DNA from: Cordylochernes scorpioides
Taxonomy: Eukaryota > Arthropoda > Arachnida > Pseudoscorpiones > Chernetidae
DNA: 64,000 bases
Reading direction: 5' to 3'
NCBI GenBank assembly: GCA_030710605.1
Contig: CP092882.1
Span: 17,356,316-17,420,315 of the forward strand
Positions 40,758-52,461 of this stretch are shown here, in pieces (positions within the stretch are counted from its first letter, which is position 1; each line of letters begins with the position of its first letter). The notes beneath the pieces were generated by a model. That model searched no databases. It saw only the letters and a program-made list of their open reading frames with translations, and was not told the origin of the DNA. The position numbers were made by a program, and so were the translations under genes.

Positions 40758-41079
40758 GTATCAACCGGCATATAGAGATCCCTGACGCATTTAAAGCAAT
40801 ATTTCCATAAATTGTGTACCATAGTTTCCCTTTGCCAGTTTATTTTACTTTGGAAAGTTTCAACTTAGTTGATTTAATCAATGCATCATAGTCTGGGTCG
40901 CGTGGGTGTGAGATTCACTCGCGCAATACAAGACCAAATAGAGATACCATTTATTTGTTTACAAACGTTACTATTTGAAACTGTTTTTCTAATGTTCCTG
41001 TAGAAGGGCTGTTTTCGCCCGAAAGCTCGAATCTTTATTAAAGATTAAAAGAAAAGTATCCTCGTACGCTTCAAATCTT
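40758..41079 (+). pseudogene. Penelope-like element 2, 3' part after the LTR insertion
   Basis: Right target duplication GTAT, then the PLE frame resumes (NRHIEIPDAFKAIFP) and stops at TAA 40808-40810. The 3' region ends with a hammerhead-like motif and AAAAGTATCCTCGTACG, similar to PLE 3's tail. With 25566-26492 it forms one element split by 14.3 kb. Confidence 0.8.
40990..41035 (+). ncRNA. Hammerhead-type motif of PLE 2, CTGTAGA core
   Basis: TTC, CTGTAGA, unpaired A, helix II GGGC...GCCC with an 8-base loop region, GAAAGCTC, GAA. Stem I is short. The core shares the A6-to-U change with 28385-28426. Confidence 0.45.
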
Positions 41080-41449
41080 TTACTTATTAGCATATATATT
41101 GGGATGTACATTGGGAAAAATTTGATATCATTTTTGATCAATGTATTTAAATACGATCAAATATGTTAGAATATTTTTATAACATATTATTTTACAAGTT
41201 TTCATATTTTCCTCAACTTAAAACCCTTCGCAATATGTTTATTTTTATATTATTAATTTAAAATAGAAACTTGGAAAATTATCAACATATTTTAACACTA
41301 CTTTTCTTCTAAATTATATAATTTCATTTCTACAGTCTTTATTTTCTACAAGGAATAAAAATTGAAAAAGGGAGAATATGGCTAAAATATATAGAAAAAT
41401 ATTGACATTATGTGGCGCTGAGTTTGTTGTTGACATAAATATGTTGTAA

Positions 41450-41500
41450 TACCTTGAAAAAGGTTGGCGTTCAGCCAACTGAAATATTAGTAAACAAATA
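41450..41500 (+). ncRNA. Hammerhead-like relic
   Basis: TTGAAAAAGGTTGGC-GTTCA-GCCAACTGAAATATT has a strong 7-bp helix II followed by GAAA. The first core strand is TTGAAAA rather than CTGANGA. Possibly a decayed member of another family. Confidence 0.25.
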
Positions 41501-41607
41501 AATAATTTTTTGATCCAATATATATGCCTTTAAAATTAAATATGAATAAATATATAATACAATTTGAAATGAAGGCGATAAAAACGTGGTGATTTTCTTT
41601 TAATGGT

Positions 41608-41652
41608 AAAAAACAAGCTTTCAGGCAAGAATGCCCTTCTTCAGGTTACAAC
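41608..41652 (-). ncRNA. Hammerhead-type motif, complete core
   Basis: Minus strand: GTAAC, CTGAAGA, unpaired A, helix II GGGC-ATTCTT-GCCT, GAAAGCTT, then GTT pairing with AAC of stem I. Close to the PLE 1 motif; no PLE coding region is attached, so it is a solo 3' end. Confidence 0.5.
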
Positions 41653-41850
41653 TTGGAAATATTTTAAAACTATGGACATGAAAGATAGCCAAATAAAGTA
41701 GGTAAATAGTTCAGCTGGGGGGATTGGCGAGGTAAAACACGGAGTATTGGGGTGGGAGGTCGATTTTTCGGTTGAAACTGGGCGTGCAGTGCGAGACCAA
41801 AGATTCAAGTTATATAATACAATATAATGCGGCTATGAATACAGCACGAC

Positions 41851-42062
41851 GTTTAATAAGTTTTACCGCAAATGTTTATTTTTACAGAACGAAAAATCGT
41901 AATTTTAATTATTTTTAAGGAGAAATAACGACTATTCCTATCCTTAGGGATGATGTATGAAAAGATTAAATTGTGAAGATTATTGATGAAAACGTAAAAA
42001 TAAAAGTGTCCAGGGATTTTTCGTTTTGTAATAAGAAACAATTGCGGTAAAACTTATTAAAC
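41851..42062. mobile_element. MITE with about 45-bp inverted repeats
   Basis: Ends GTTTAATAAGTTTTACCGCA and its complement at 42062, extended inward with AACGAAAAATC on both sides. 212 bp, non-coding. The internal GACTATTCCTATCCTT relates it to the inverted repeat at 5722-5880. Target duplication could not be resolved because the flanks continue the palindrome. Confidence 0.8.
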
Positions 42063-42975
42063 CTCGTTCTATGAATAAATATATGTTTATAATATTCAAG
42101 GATAGATTGCTTTAAGTTAAATATGATATTTATAAAAATAAAAACACTTCGCGAAAGGTTTTCATATCTTTTTTGAATAATATCATTGCAATTGATTGAA
42201 TAATGAAGTATCTACACTTACCTCAATCATATGTTTATCAACTGAGAAATTTACAAATTCCATTCTTCGTAATGATATAAGAGTTTTATCAATTTACCTA
42301 AATCTTCAGGAAATTCGTGAAGTTTCACTAGAGTCTATAAATTGTTAAAGTGTTTTTCTTTGTATTAAAATAAATAAGCCACGTGGTTTTAAGCGATAGC
42401 AATAATTAATGTAGGGAGGTTCACGTGATCAATAAAGGATGTTCCCCATTGGTCCATCTCTCCAAGATGAAGCTGTAAATACCGATCATTGATCATGTGA
42501 AGGAGTGCATAATTCATGAAGGCTTGTATCCCCCCTGCACCTGCCACTCGATGCCATCTTCCCGGCATTTTTATCTCTGTGTATCTTCATTTTAGAATGA
42601 AGCTAGTGTGTGTTTAACTCAAGCAAAATTAATTTTACCTATTTTGTTTATCAATTTCATGAACATATTTGTAGATTTTGAGAATTATCGTTGTAGTGTT
42701 CTCATTGTAGCTGTTTTGCCGTGATAATATTGTAAGATAATTAATTAGACAAATTGAACTTATCATAAAAAATATTTGATTTATGAATCTAAAGATCAAA
42801 ATCTAGGGGGAAAATGCTGATCACATTAATTTACTAAAAATATATGCAAAAAAGAAAGATTCTAGATGTTTTAGAATCATTATACAGAGCAACATATTAT
42901 TAAAAATAAATAATTCAGTGATAAATAAATTAAATGTTAAAACATATTACAAAAGTCATGTTATCTTATTTTTTG
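42063..42975. other. Spacer
   Basis: AT-rich. 42480-42580 is more balanced (GTATCCCCCCTGCACCTGCC) but unassigned. No gene. Confidence 0.4.
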
Positions 42976-43095
42976 CATGTGCTTATTTTAGTAGTTGTAC
43001 CGCTGAACAAGTATCACAGGGGCCATGCTAATTTTCTTTACATCCTTCCTATTATAGTAACTGAACCGCTGAACAAGTATTGCAGGGATCATGGT
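42976..43095 (-). pseudogene. U6 snRNA-like relic, partially tandem
   Basis: Minus strand: CTTGTTCAGCGGTTCAGTTA resembles the U6 5' region (GTGCTCGCTTCGGCAGCACA). It is followed by ACTATAATAGGAAGGAT and AATTAGCATGGCCCCTG; the last is nearly identical to the invariant U6 segment after the ACAGAGA box. That box reads GTAAAGA here, so splicing function is lost. The 5' segment repeats about 64 bases on, with a third trace (ATGATCCCTGCAATACTTG). Confidence 0.55.
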
Positions 43096-46000
43096 TGTTA
43101 TATATTTGGCCATAAAATTCTATGATGATATATTATATTAAATATTGACCATTGACTGTAAATATTAACTCATCATTACATCTTGCTTACTTTCGTGCAT
43201 TCCCCTGCATATCTAAATATTAAATTTAACTTCAAATTGTCGCTAATAAATATTTTATTAAATCCTAAATTAAACTTAATAACTCATAAATGCATCACAA
43301 ATTGTATATAATCACTCTGTATCCTTCTTATAATAATAAATGTAATGCCAAACAGGCATTGTAATAGAATTCTAATCTTATTTGTACTTTTATTATTGTA
43401 GTAGTTGTATTGTGTGCCAATATATAGGTATAATATATTATGTTAATTTAACACATTTTACTGAAATTCTAACTTATTTGTTTAAATGCAAATGATCACA
43501 TTTATCTATAATTGTCCAATATTTACGTCAACTTAATGCATCGTGTTATGTACTCTTATACCTAATATTCAATAATCTTAGGTAGTGTAGTTTTTCATTA
43601 AAAGAGATTGTATGCTACTGAAAAGTTATATATTTGCATAATATTTTATTATTACAGAATTATCATAAGAACTAAAAACATGAATATCTCACGCTATATA
43701 TTGATTACATCACACAACAACCAAGTCCTTGGTCAAAACCATATAAACCTATTATATATTACACATTGCCGTAATTAAATAGTTTCCTGTACAGATCATA
43801 TCAATGGAATGTTAGCAATTTATTTGTATCACTGAATTATTAAACTCTGTGGTGAACATAATAACTTCTAGTAAAGTTTAATTAATGCCTTGCTTATAAA
43901 TATCTGATGGCAATATGGCTGGAATAAAGCCAGACGATGAAGTTGATGGATTGCAAACGATTTATACTAGAGGCTAAATATGTTAGCCCATTTTCTTTCT
44001 TTTTTATATATTGAAAGGGAAATTATTAATGAAATTATATATAGATAAAATACTAATAAAGTGCGTGTGACTTTTATTATTGAAAACATTGTATTGCCTT
44101 GAAATATTCCTTAAAATATAATATATTATTTATTTTTAGAATTCTCTTACCATGCATGTTCGGCAGTACATTTATTATTATAAATGGGATATAGTATTAT
44201 TATACAATTTCTGATGCATTTATGGGTTATTAAGTTTAATATAAGGTTTAAAATAAAATATTTATTAACGACAATTTGAAGTTAAATTTAATATTTATGT
44301 ATGCAGGGAAATGAACGAAAGTAAGTAAGATGTGATGATGAGTTAATATTCACAGTCAATGGTCAATATTTTATATAATATATAATCATAGAATTTTATT
44401 ACCAATATATGCCTTTTATTATCTAATGAATTAAATATGGATTGCTCTATTTTCAAAACAATTTTGTATATGTGTGTGTTGTGAGAAATTATTATTATAT
44501 ATTTTGTAATGTATAATATTTTGTTTTAAAAATTATCTTCATAAGAAAATCAACAGAGATCTATTGCTCTATATCTTTTTGTTTCCATTGAAAACATATT
44601 TGAATTCAATAAGGATAGCTTTAATATTATTAAGGGTATTTTTGATTTTAATTAAACTATATATTATTTTAATAAAGATATTTTTGACACTCTTGTGCAT
44701 TGATAAAGGTTTACATTTTTAAATAACATTTCAAGGTTTAATAACATTTATTTTATAATATCAACCATACACAACATTTTTAAAATGTTATAAAAATAGC
44801 TGATAGATTAAGATTTATTAATGAAGTTTTAAAGTTTGACAACGACATTTCAACGTTTAATATTTGCGTTTTAGAGTGTTAAAACCACATTTTGTAAAAA
44901 TAAAGCCATTTTTATATTTTAAAACGAACATTATAAAATTAAATAACATTATTTCGAAATTCAATATTAACAAAATTCTATTTATATTGAATATTTTCTT
45001 ATTAAAACATTCATATTTAGTAACTCTTTATATCTATTTTACTCCATAAAACAGTTTAACATTTAAAGTACGACAAATTTGATGCTATATTATATAATTT
45101 TGTATAAATGTCAACGTAACGTTATGTGTAAACGAATTTTATACGATATAAAAAATAGATATAAATGTCATTAAAAATAGAAAATAATTATTATTTGATT
45201 TAAAATATTATTATTCAGTTTTATAATGTTTTAAACTATTAACGTTGCTATATTTTAAAAATATTAAAAAGAGCGATATTAAACTTTGAAATGTTGTCAT
45301 AGAAGTGTAAGACATTTATGGATAAAACTAAAAAATGACCTTATTAAAGTCAAAAATGTCCTTATTGAATTCAAAAATGTCCTTAATAAAAGTAAGGGTA
45401 TATAAATAATATTAAAACTATTTTTACGCGTAAGCTAACAAATCTCTATAAATTTACCAAACTATTATTTTTACAAACCATTATTTATTTTCAATCAATT
45501 TTATTCGATTCAATTTGCGATTGTTTTTATGCCAAGATAAATCTATTTTTAAATGATTTTAAAATAAATGGAAAATAAGTTGTTTATTTCTCTCTCAGAG
45601 GTTATTTATTATATATAAAAATGAGAGGAATTTTTCAAATTAAAATATAATATTCCCATACATAAATAATTCAAATAAAGTTATTTTTAAAAGAATTCAA
45701 AAATAAATATCTATTAACTTTTGTTTATAATGTATAAATTTATGTCTCAAAAGGGCAATTGAATTTTTAAATAGTTATTATTTATTTTAAAACATTTTGC
45801 TATTTCATGGCCAGAATAGATCATGAATATATAAATTGTCTGGAGAATGTAAAAAAATGAATTTAATAAATAATACAGGGGGCGAAATAATGTCTAAACC
45901 AAACGAAGAGAGATAAACAAGATGCATGATCGTTTTTTTTCTGCAATTCTTGTCGTCTGGGGACCTTTTATATTCGCATTGGTAAAATATCCAGAAATAT

Positions 46001-46274
46001 TGCTACGCGCTTTCTTTTATTAAAGAGAAGGGCCTTTTTGTTATTAGAAATAAATATTTCAAAAATTTTTAAATTAATATTTAATATTTATTTTTAATTT
46101 CCTAAAACCTTCCAAATCCTAAAAATATTAAGATAAACATCCTCTCTTCTCTCAAAGGATTTAATATAAATGTTCATAATCCTCTAAAACAGAAAATACT
46201 AATCCTAATTTTAAGATTTGGAAAGCTTTAAAAAAGGATTTTAAAATATCTATATATGAATGTATATATATACC
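43096..46274. other. Long AT-rich spacer
   Basis: No gene recognised. 44640-45420 holds degenerate short repeats of the form AACATTNTAAAANNTTAATA, ending with three tandem AAAAATGTCCTTATTGAATTC-like units at 45328-45400. A CTTTCTTTTATTAAAGAGAAG foldback occurs near 46010. Confidence 0.5.
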
Positions 46275-46491
46275 CTCTTCAACACACAAACTTAAGGAAG
46301 TTTTACCTTTAACATGTATAATGAGATTCAGACAATAACTCTGAAAGATATTACAGTGACCTTTATTGAAGACACACGAGATAACTAAGTGTGAACAACC
46401 TCTGTCTACTTAAAAAAAAAAATAGACGACCAACCGGCGACATCAAAGACTTTCTACTTCCTTAAGATTTGTCCATTTGTGTATATAGATA
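46275..46491 (+). mobile_element. MITE family F, complete copy
   Basis: Inverted ends CACAAACTTAAGGAAGTTTT and CTTCCTTAAGATTTGTCC. Interior GATTCAGACAATAACTCTG, CAGTGACCTTTATTGAAG, CTGTCTACTTAAAAA. About 217 bp, non-coding. Confidence 0.7.
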
Positions 46492-46913
46492 TTTTGAAGA
46501 TTATCATAGAACCTAAAAAAAGAAGATAATGAAATTTATTTCAAGTTCAATACATTTTATTAGACTTTTGTTTCATTCCTTTAGAGAAAAAAAAAAGAAT
46601 TTCGTTAAGAGAATGCTTCTTTCTTCTTCCACCAAAGTATTCCAATAGTGATTAAAATATATTCACTATCTTCAAATAACGATCATAAAGAAATCAACAA
46701 AATCTATCGTTAAATCAAGTAAATCGATAAAATAAGGAAACATCTTTGTAACTTTAAATACCGTTTACTTTTTCGCTATGTTGCATTTTAAGAAGTGAAT
46801 ACTTTAACATAAATAATGCATCAAAGCTAAACATTTTTAAAAAAGAAGATATATATAATGATTTATATAATGATTAAAGAAATCTTTAGAATAATTTTTT
46901 ATCGAATTGAAGG
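46492..46913. other. Spacer
   Basis: AT-rich, nothing recognised. Confidence 0.4.
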
Positions 46914-46932
46914 TATAATGTCAGAATAGCAA

Positions 46933-47310
46933 CAACAACAACAACAAAAAGCCTTTATTGAGGACCTCTCGTCCTATACAGGATTCGCCAGTTTACAGAG
47001 TAAGAGAAGAGAACTAAGAATACAGAGAGAAACCTATATGTAGTAGGTATAGTATAGTATTTTCTACACTGTGACTATATACAACAGCAACAACAAGCCT
47101 TTTACTGGAATCAAAGTCCCATACAGGATTCGTCATTCTAATCCTGACATAGATTATTTACATCAATTAGATTATGTATATAGCCTCCTCTTCTCTTCAG
47201 CCGTCTTCCAAAATTTGAACAACGCAAAAGCTCCAGCTCTGCTTATCACTACCTCATTCAACAGGAGCTCCAAAGAGAGTCCCTCAAGGCCTATTTCACT
47301 GAGGAGCACT
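46933..47310 (-). mobile_element. Retroposon with (TTG)n tail and 19-bp target duplication
   Basis: TATAATGTCAGAATAGCAA occurs at 46914-46932 and again at 47311-47329. Read on the minus strand the insert ends with CAATAAAGGCTTTTTGTTGT, a (TTG)n tail. It contains a second, shorter tail-like segment (47079-47105), suggesting a dimer or nested insertion. Non-coding; moved by LINE machinery. Confidence 0.8.
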
Positions 47311-47329
47311 TATAATGTCAGAATAGCAA

Positions 47330-47942
47330 GCTATTACTGAACTATAATAAAAGAGTGTTATATCTATAATATATGGAAGAAAATTTGTATTGGAGAAGAA
47401 AAAAGAAAGTTGATAAATATTATATTTTAAGATATTCAAAAGATTTTTAGTATTTTTTGTAACAACTTAGAGCTATAAAAAGTTCACGCTGTAGCTTCGG
47501 CAGTTACGCGTCATATGAGCAGAACACACACATATATATATATACAAAATAATTTATTTTATAAACAATAATATTGATCTAAGCTAATTATTTACGTGAT
47601 AATTGATCATCAAAAGATAACAATTATATAAGGTAGTGGATGCATAAAGAAAAAGCAATTATCAAATAGGAATTCATTATACATAATTACATCGAGTCTA
47701 ACGATGATAATACTGCAAATTTTGAAGAGAGATTTGCTAATAAAATGTTACAAAGAAACTTATATTCTTGGAGTCTTGATATTTCCACTTTAATATTGAT
47801 ACAAGTTTTTATCGAATTGAGTAACAAAATATAAAAAAATTAATTATATGTTAATTACATATTCGGTTAAAAGACAGAGTTGAAAAATTTAGGTATTTTA
47901 ACGAGATACTTTAAAAATATAATTACTTAAAACCTAAAATAA
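47330..47942. other. Spacer
   Basis: AT-rich, nothing recognised. Confidence 0.4.
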
Positions 47943-48130
47943 ATGCTCCAATGGCCCCCGATTCTTGCAAAAGTACAACCCCACCAGCGAGTGCAAGTAA
48001 CCAAACGGGGCTCTGGCACATTTGTAAGTGCAAAGTCGAACTGCTTTTCATGTGGTGCCAGTAAAAGCAGTCGCCTACTTCTACCCACCATGATTATCAT
48101 GGCCTGTACCACGTACACTAGAGATAAGCC
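47943..48130 (+). mobile_element. tRNA-derived SINE body, 5'-truncated
   Basis: GATTCTTGCAAAAGTACAAC to CACGTACACTAGAGATAAGC matches the SINE bodies at 12997-13286 and 15903-16166. The tRNA head is absent. Confidence 0.7.
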
Positions 48131-48162
48131 AAGAAAAAATAAAAACTTCTTTCTACAGCCCT

Positions 48163-48355
48163 GTAGTATTTTAAATAATTACAACTTTCTTTAAAGCAAC
48201 AAAAGAATTATTTATTGCATTTGGCAAGACAAGAAGAAAAAAAAACTCGGAATCCAAACAAAATCTTTTAGCTTAATAAACCCGCAACCACCTACCGGTT
48301 AGTTCCTATTCCAAATCTATTTTTCACACAGAGTATTGAAAAATAAAATACGACA
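48163..48355 (-). repeat. 3' LTR of the Copia element
   Basis: TGTAGTATTTT...ATACGACA on the plus strand. Next to it, at 48356-48367, the minus strand has the purine tract CATGGGAGGGAT. Confidence 0.9.
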
Positions 48356-48412
48356 ATCCCTCCCATGTGTGGAAGCTTCTATCAAACAAGTCCGAGAGAG
48401 TTTATACAGTTT

Positions 48413-49993
48413 TTAAGTTTCTCCTTGGGAAGACTTTGTTAATAGGTCCGCTTCCATTTCGTCACTCCTAACAAATTCAAGGTCGATTGTTCCTTCTTCC
48501 ACAGCATCTTTTATAAAATATAATTTTCGGTTTATATGTTTCCTCCGGGAAGTTATTTTTTCAGATTTAATCCACTTGATAGCAGATTGACTATCTGTTT
48601 TAAGCGTTGTAGGAAAGTTCGCATCCTTGCATAGTTCTTCTAAAAGTCCTTTAATCCATTTTACTTCGCAGATCCCTTCGCATATCGAAATCAGTTCGGC
48701 TTCGCATGTAGACAGAGCCACCAAACTTTGTTTCTTGCTTCTCCAACTGATCAAGTTGTTTCCCAGTTTAACTGTGTATCCGGAATAGGACTTTGCGTCA
48801 CTTGTTGAACACCAGCTTGCATCTGTGCTGACAAGAATGCTATTTTCTGATGGCTTGTATCTTAACATTTTATCTCTGGTGCCCTTCAGGTATCTATATA
48901 TTCTCTTAACTCCTGTTAAATGTACTTCTCTTGCATCATTGCAAAATCGGGATAAATTGCTCACATTAAAAGAAATATCTGGACGAGTTCCGGTTGCTAA
49001 ATACATCAGGGATCCGATCATCTCTTGATATAATGTCCTGTCTACTGGTTTGGAGTCTTGACATTCATCAAAACTTTGGTCTCGATCTCCCGGAGTTTGT
49101 ACAATGTTACATTCCTCGAGTGCAAATTTCTTCAAGATTTTATCGATATAATGGGCTTGTGATAGATCAAAACCGTATTCTGTTTTCCTTATCTCTACAC
49201 CAATGAAAGGTTCATTCTCCCCTTTTTCTTTTAAAGCAACAAATCTTCCTATCTCTGATGCTAGTTTTTCATTAAAGGTTTTATCCGTTCCGGCTATTAT
49301 TAGATCATCCACGTATAAACCCAATATTCCATATTCCTTTCCTTTTCTAAAAGTGTACACACATGGATCATATTGCGATCTTTTCATTCCCAGTTGTATC
49401 AGTATCTCGTTGATCTTTTTATTCAAACAATGTCCCGATTGTGGAAGTCCATATATACTTTTTAACAATTTGCAAACTTTCTCTTCTTCACCTTTTTCAA
49501 CAAATCCTTCCGGCTGTTTCATAAAAATAGTTTCCTTCAATTCTCCGTAAAGGTAGGCGGTCTTCACATCATATGATGTTATAACCAAATTCAACTGAGC
49601 TGCTAGGGCTACAATTGCACGAAGACTTTCTTTTCTGATCACTGGTGAAAAGGATTCCTCATATTCTACGCCATATTTTTGATTACAACCAATAGCAACT
49701 AATCTAGCTTTTCTTCTATAAACACCCTCACCAGGCGTACTCTTTATGCTAAAGATCCATTTGCTGTTTATGATCTTCATATTCTTTTCTCTTTGAACGA
49801 GAGTCCATACCTTATGCTTGTCAATAGAGTAAAGTTCTTCTTTCATTGCTTCGAGCCATTCATATTTATTCTCGCAGTTAATCGCCTCCTCATAATTTTC
49901 GGGAATACGTTCTTCTGGTTCTAATATAAAATTCACGTTATTTCTTTCTTTTATTCTTTGCGAACGTCGAACGCCTTGTTCAAGCAATTTCAT
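48413..49993 (-). pseudogene. Copia reverse transcriptase and RNase H segment
   Basis: 526 codons open. RVT_2-type start (PENYEEAINCENKYEWLEAM, WTLVQRE, NSKWIFSIKS), then RKARLVAIG, ITSYDVKTAYLYGELKETIF, and the active site YVDD at 49304-49315 (GLYVDDLIIAG). RNase H follows with the catalytic region STDASW, LSTCEAELI and KTDSQSA, and HINRKLYFIKD near the end. The upstream frame continues through a TAG near 50030. This segment alone is intact, but it lacks its own gag-pol connection. Confidence 0.9.
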
Positions 49994-50115
49994 TTCCTCT
50001 TCTCTGTTTTGCTCTGTGTTTTTCCTCTAAAACTTTTGTGTATCTCCCTTTTTGCGACCTGACCTTACAATTCTTTCCTCGTTAGGTTCGTCTAACGTGG
50101 GAATCGTTTCTTCAT

Positions 50116-50650
50116 TTAGTTCTGAGGTTTCTGGACGCGTCCGAAGGTCGATTTCATTATCATTTTCCTCTTCCTTTTTATATGCAAATGGTCGTAATTT
50201 GTGTCTTCTTGAAGATTTTTTGCATAATCAATTCCTTTCTCATTTTCGACAAATTTTACTGATCTTACTTCTTCTATTTTCTTAGTGATTATGTCATACA
50301 CTCGATAAGCCTTTCTTTTCAGAGAATAGCCTACAAAAATACCTTTTCGACTTTTAGGCATAAATTTACTTCTATGTTGTTGTGTAATGGGCCAAAACGC
50401 CAAACAACCGAATATTCTTAAATGTCGAGTGGAGGGTTTTCTTCCTTTCCATTTCTCCATTGGTGTATCAAGCTTGATTGACCTATGTGGAGTACAATTT
50501 TTGACATATGATGCAGTAGCGACTGCCTCCGCCCAGAAAGCCATGGGTAATCCTGAATCAAACAATAACGTCCTTGCTGTTTCAATTAGGGTTCGGTTTA
50601 TTCTCTCCGCAACTCCGTTACTTTGTGGCGAGTAGGTGGTAGAGAGTTGG
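50116..50650 (-). pseudogene. Copia integrase C-terminal segment
   Basis: Carries the third catalytic residue region (SPQSNGVAERINRT, near 50610) and then LPMAFWAEAVATASYVKN, PMEKWKGRKPSTRHLRIFGC and GIFVGY, all typical after the Copia integrase core. It is in a different frame from the upstream part, and another shift near 50165 separates it from the RT segment. Confidence 0.85.
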
Positions 50651-51637
50651 TGGTGTATTCCATTTTAATTAAGAAATTCTTGAATCTGTGATTAGTGAAC
50701 TCTGTGCCATTATCAGTTCGCACATCCTTTATTTTCAGGTTTAGCTCATTTTCCACTCTTGCCTTAAATTCTTCAAACTTCCCCAAAGTTTCATCTTTGT
50801 TTTTCAGAAAGTAGATAAAGGTTCTTCGGCTGAAGTCATCAACCAGAACAAAAAAGTATTTTGATCCACCTAGAGATTGGTATGGGATTGGACCACACAA
50901 ATCCATATGCACCAATTCAAGGGGTTTGGTTGTACAGTTGGTGGTAACGGGATGGTAAGGTTGTCGAGTCAATTTCCCCATTATACAAGCTTCACATTCT
51001 GGCAAGTTCTTAAATTTAACATTAAACCCCAATACCACATTCCGTTGAATTATCTCTTTCATGTACGCTTCGTTCAAATGATTCAGTCTTCTATGCCACA
51101 AGCTGATATTATCATTTGAGAAATCATCTTTTGTGGTCATGACATTCTCCGTCTTTTCCGAGTATTCATCTCTGGACCTTGTTTCCATTACATACATCCT
51201 ATCCTGGATTTGAGCCTCTGCAATTAAATCATCCTGTTCATTGTAAATCTTTGCTCCATCTCTATTGAAAATTACAGTATTTCCTTTGTTAGTTAATTCG
51301 TATATTGATAAAAGATTAGACCTTAAGGTAGGTACATGCAGAACTCCTTTAATTTGAACATTCTCAATTCCGTTTTCGGTACAAGTAGAAACCTTGATAT
51401 CACCTTTAGCTGTAGCATGTGTAACTTTACCTTCTTCTGCCAAATTTATCTCACTTTCATAAGGCATTACATTTTCCATCCATTCCAAGTGTGGAGATAA
51501 GTGCGTAGTACACCCTGAGTCAAGACACCAGGTTTGTATCTGACTATAATTATTTGAGGAGTTTTCAAAAACTCGATCTGTGCTGGTGTATTGAAAGTTT
51601 GTTCCACAGGCTTGCTTGAGACGGTATTCGCATTATT
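50598..51637 (-). pseudogene. Copia protease and integrase N-terminal segment
   Basis: The frame is open from about 51637. The protease active site is CLDSGCTTHLS (DSG at 51513-51521). It is followed by LLSIYELTNKG, then the integrase zinc finger (WHRRLNHLNEAY ... CEACIMGK) and the catalytic Asp residues in HMDLCGPI and VRTDNGTEF. A frameshift near 50650 removes the catalytic Glu from this frame. Confidence 0.9.
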
Positions 51638-51639
51638 TC

Positions 51640-52461
51640 TTAAATTTTGTTTGTTATAGTTCGTATTTGAATTTGCATTTTTCTCCCATGTTGTTCTTGA
51701 GTTCGCTTATTTTTGAACCAGCAATCTTTAGCTAAATGTCCTTTTTTATGGCAAACAAAACACTCCTTTTGTCGATTCTGTTGATAGTGATTTCTTCTGT
51801 CTTTACTTCTGTAAGCCTGTTCATTTTCATCAGAATGACTCCCATTCATCTTAGAATTCATTCGATTCTCTTCCTCTCTAAGTAACTGCCGAATTTCATC
51901 AAGAGTTAATTCTCTTCTAGTTCTCAGTACAACAGCGATCTTTTCCAATCTTGGATGGATACCTCGCACAACATGTAACGCTAGTTCTCTTTGGGATATT
52001 TGGTGTCCGAGTGAAGAACTTTGAGAGGCAATATTTTTGGCTCTAGCCATATATTCGTTTATGGATTCATTATTTTTCATCTTGATATTCTTAAGTTCAA
52101 GTCCAATATCAATTATCTTATCTTCTAGGTTGCCCGTGTAGATTTTCTTTAATTCATCCCATACTTTCTTTGCTTTAGTTTCATCTAGAAACATTCCTGC
52201 TTGTTCATCTGATAGAGTTGTAACTATAATTCCAAAGGCTTCGTCATTCTTTTCACTCCATATTTGCCAAGCGACTTCATCTTTTATATCAGGCTCGGGA
52301 TCCGAAATTACGCATTTAAATAATTTCTTTCCACGTAAAAGTGCTCCGACTTTTAAAGCCCAAATCGGATAATTTGTTCCTGTTAAAGGTTCAATTTTTG
52401 TCGTTGGCGAAAAATTGCAATCCATTTTAGCCTTGTTTTTCAACTTTTTAAAATTAAACAA
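51640..52461 (-). CDS. gag: Copia Gag
   Basis: 273 codons; the likely start is the Met before DCNFSPTTKIEPLTG rather than the first Met. UBN2-type Gag features: LTGTNYPIWALKVGALL, WDELKKIYTG, ELKNIKMKNNESINEYM, LTLDEIRQLLREEENR. A single CCHC zinc knuckle CFVCHKKGHLAKDC lies at about residues 235-248. Its tail runs out of frame near 51640, where the Asn-rich linker to protease sits in another frame. So Gag and Pol are no longer fused. Confidence 0.85.
   Translation of the reverse strand: MFNFKKLKNKAKMDCNFSPTTKIEPLTGTNYPIWALKVGALLRGKKLFKCVISDPEPDIKDEVAWQIWSEKNDEAFGIIVTTLSDEQAGMFLDETKAKKVWDELKKIYTGNLEDKIIDIGLELKNIKMKNNESINEYMARAKNIASQSSSLGHQISQRELALHVVRGIHPRLEKIAVVLRTRRELTLDEIRQLLREEENRMNSKMNGSHSDENEQAYRSKDRRNHYQQNRQKECFVCHKKGHLAKDCWFKNKRTQEQHGRKMQIQIRTITNKI

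Noticed and set aside
44864-45049. 61-codon AT-rich frame
   Set aside because: Ile/Phe/Lys/Asn-rich low-complexity translation without any start context or motif.
47071-47340. 89-codon plus-strand frame
   Set aside because: It lies within a retroposon oriented on the other strand and has no family resemblance.
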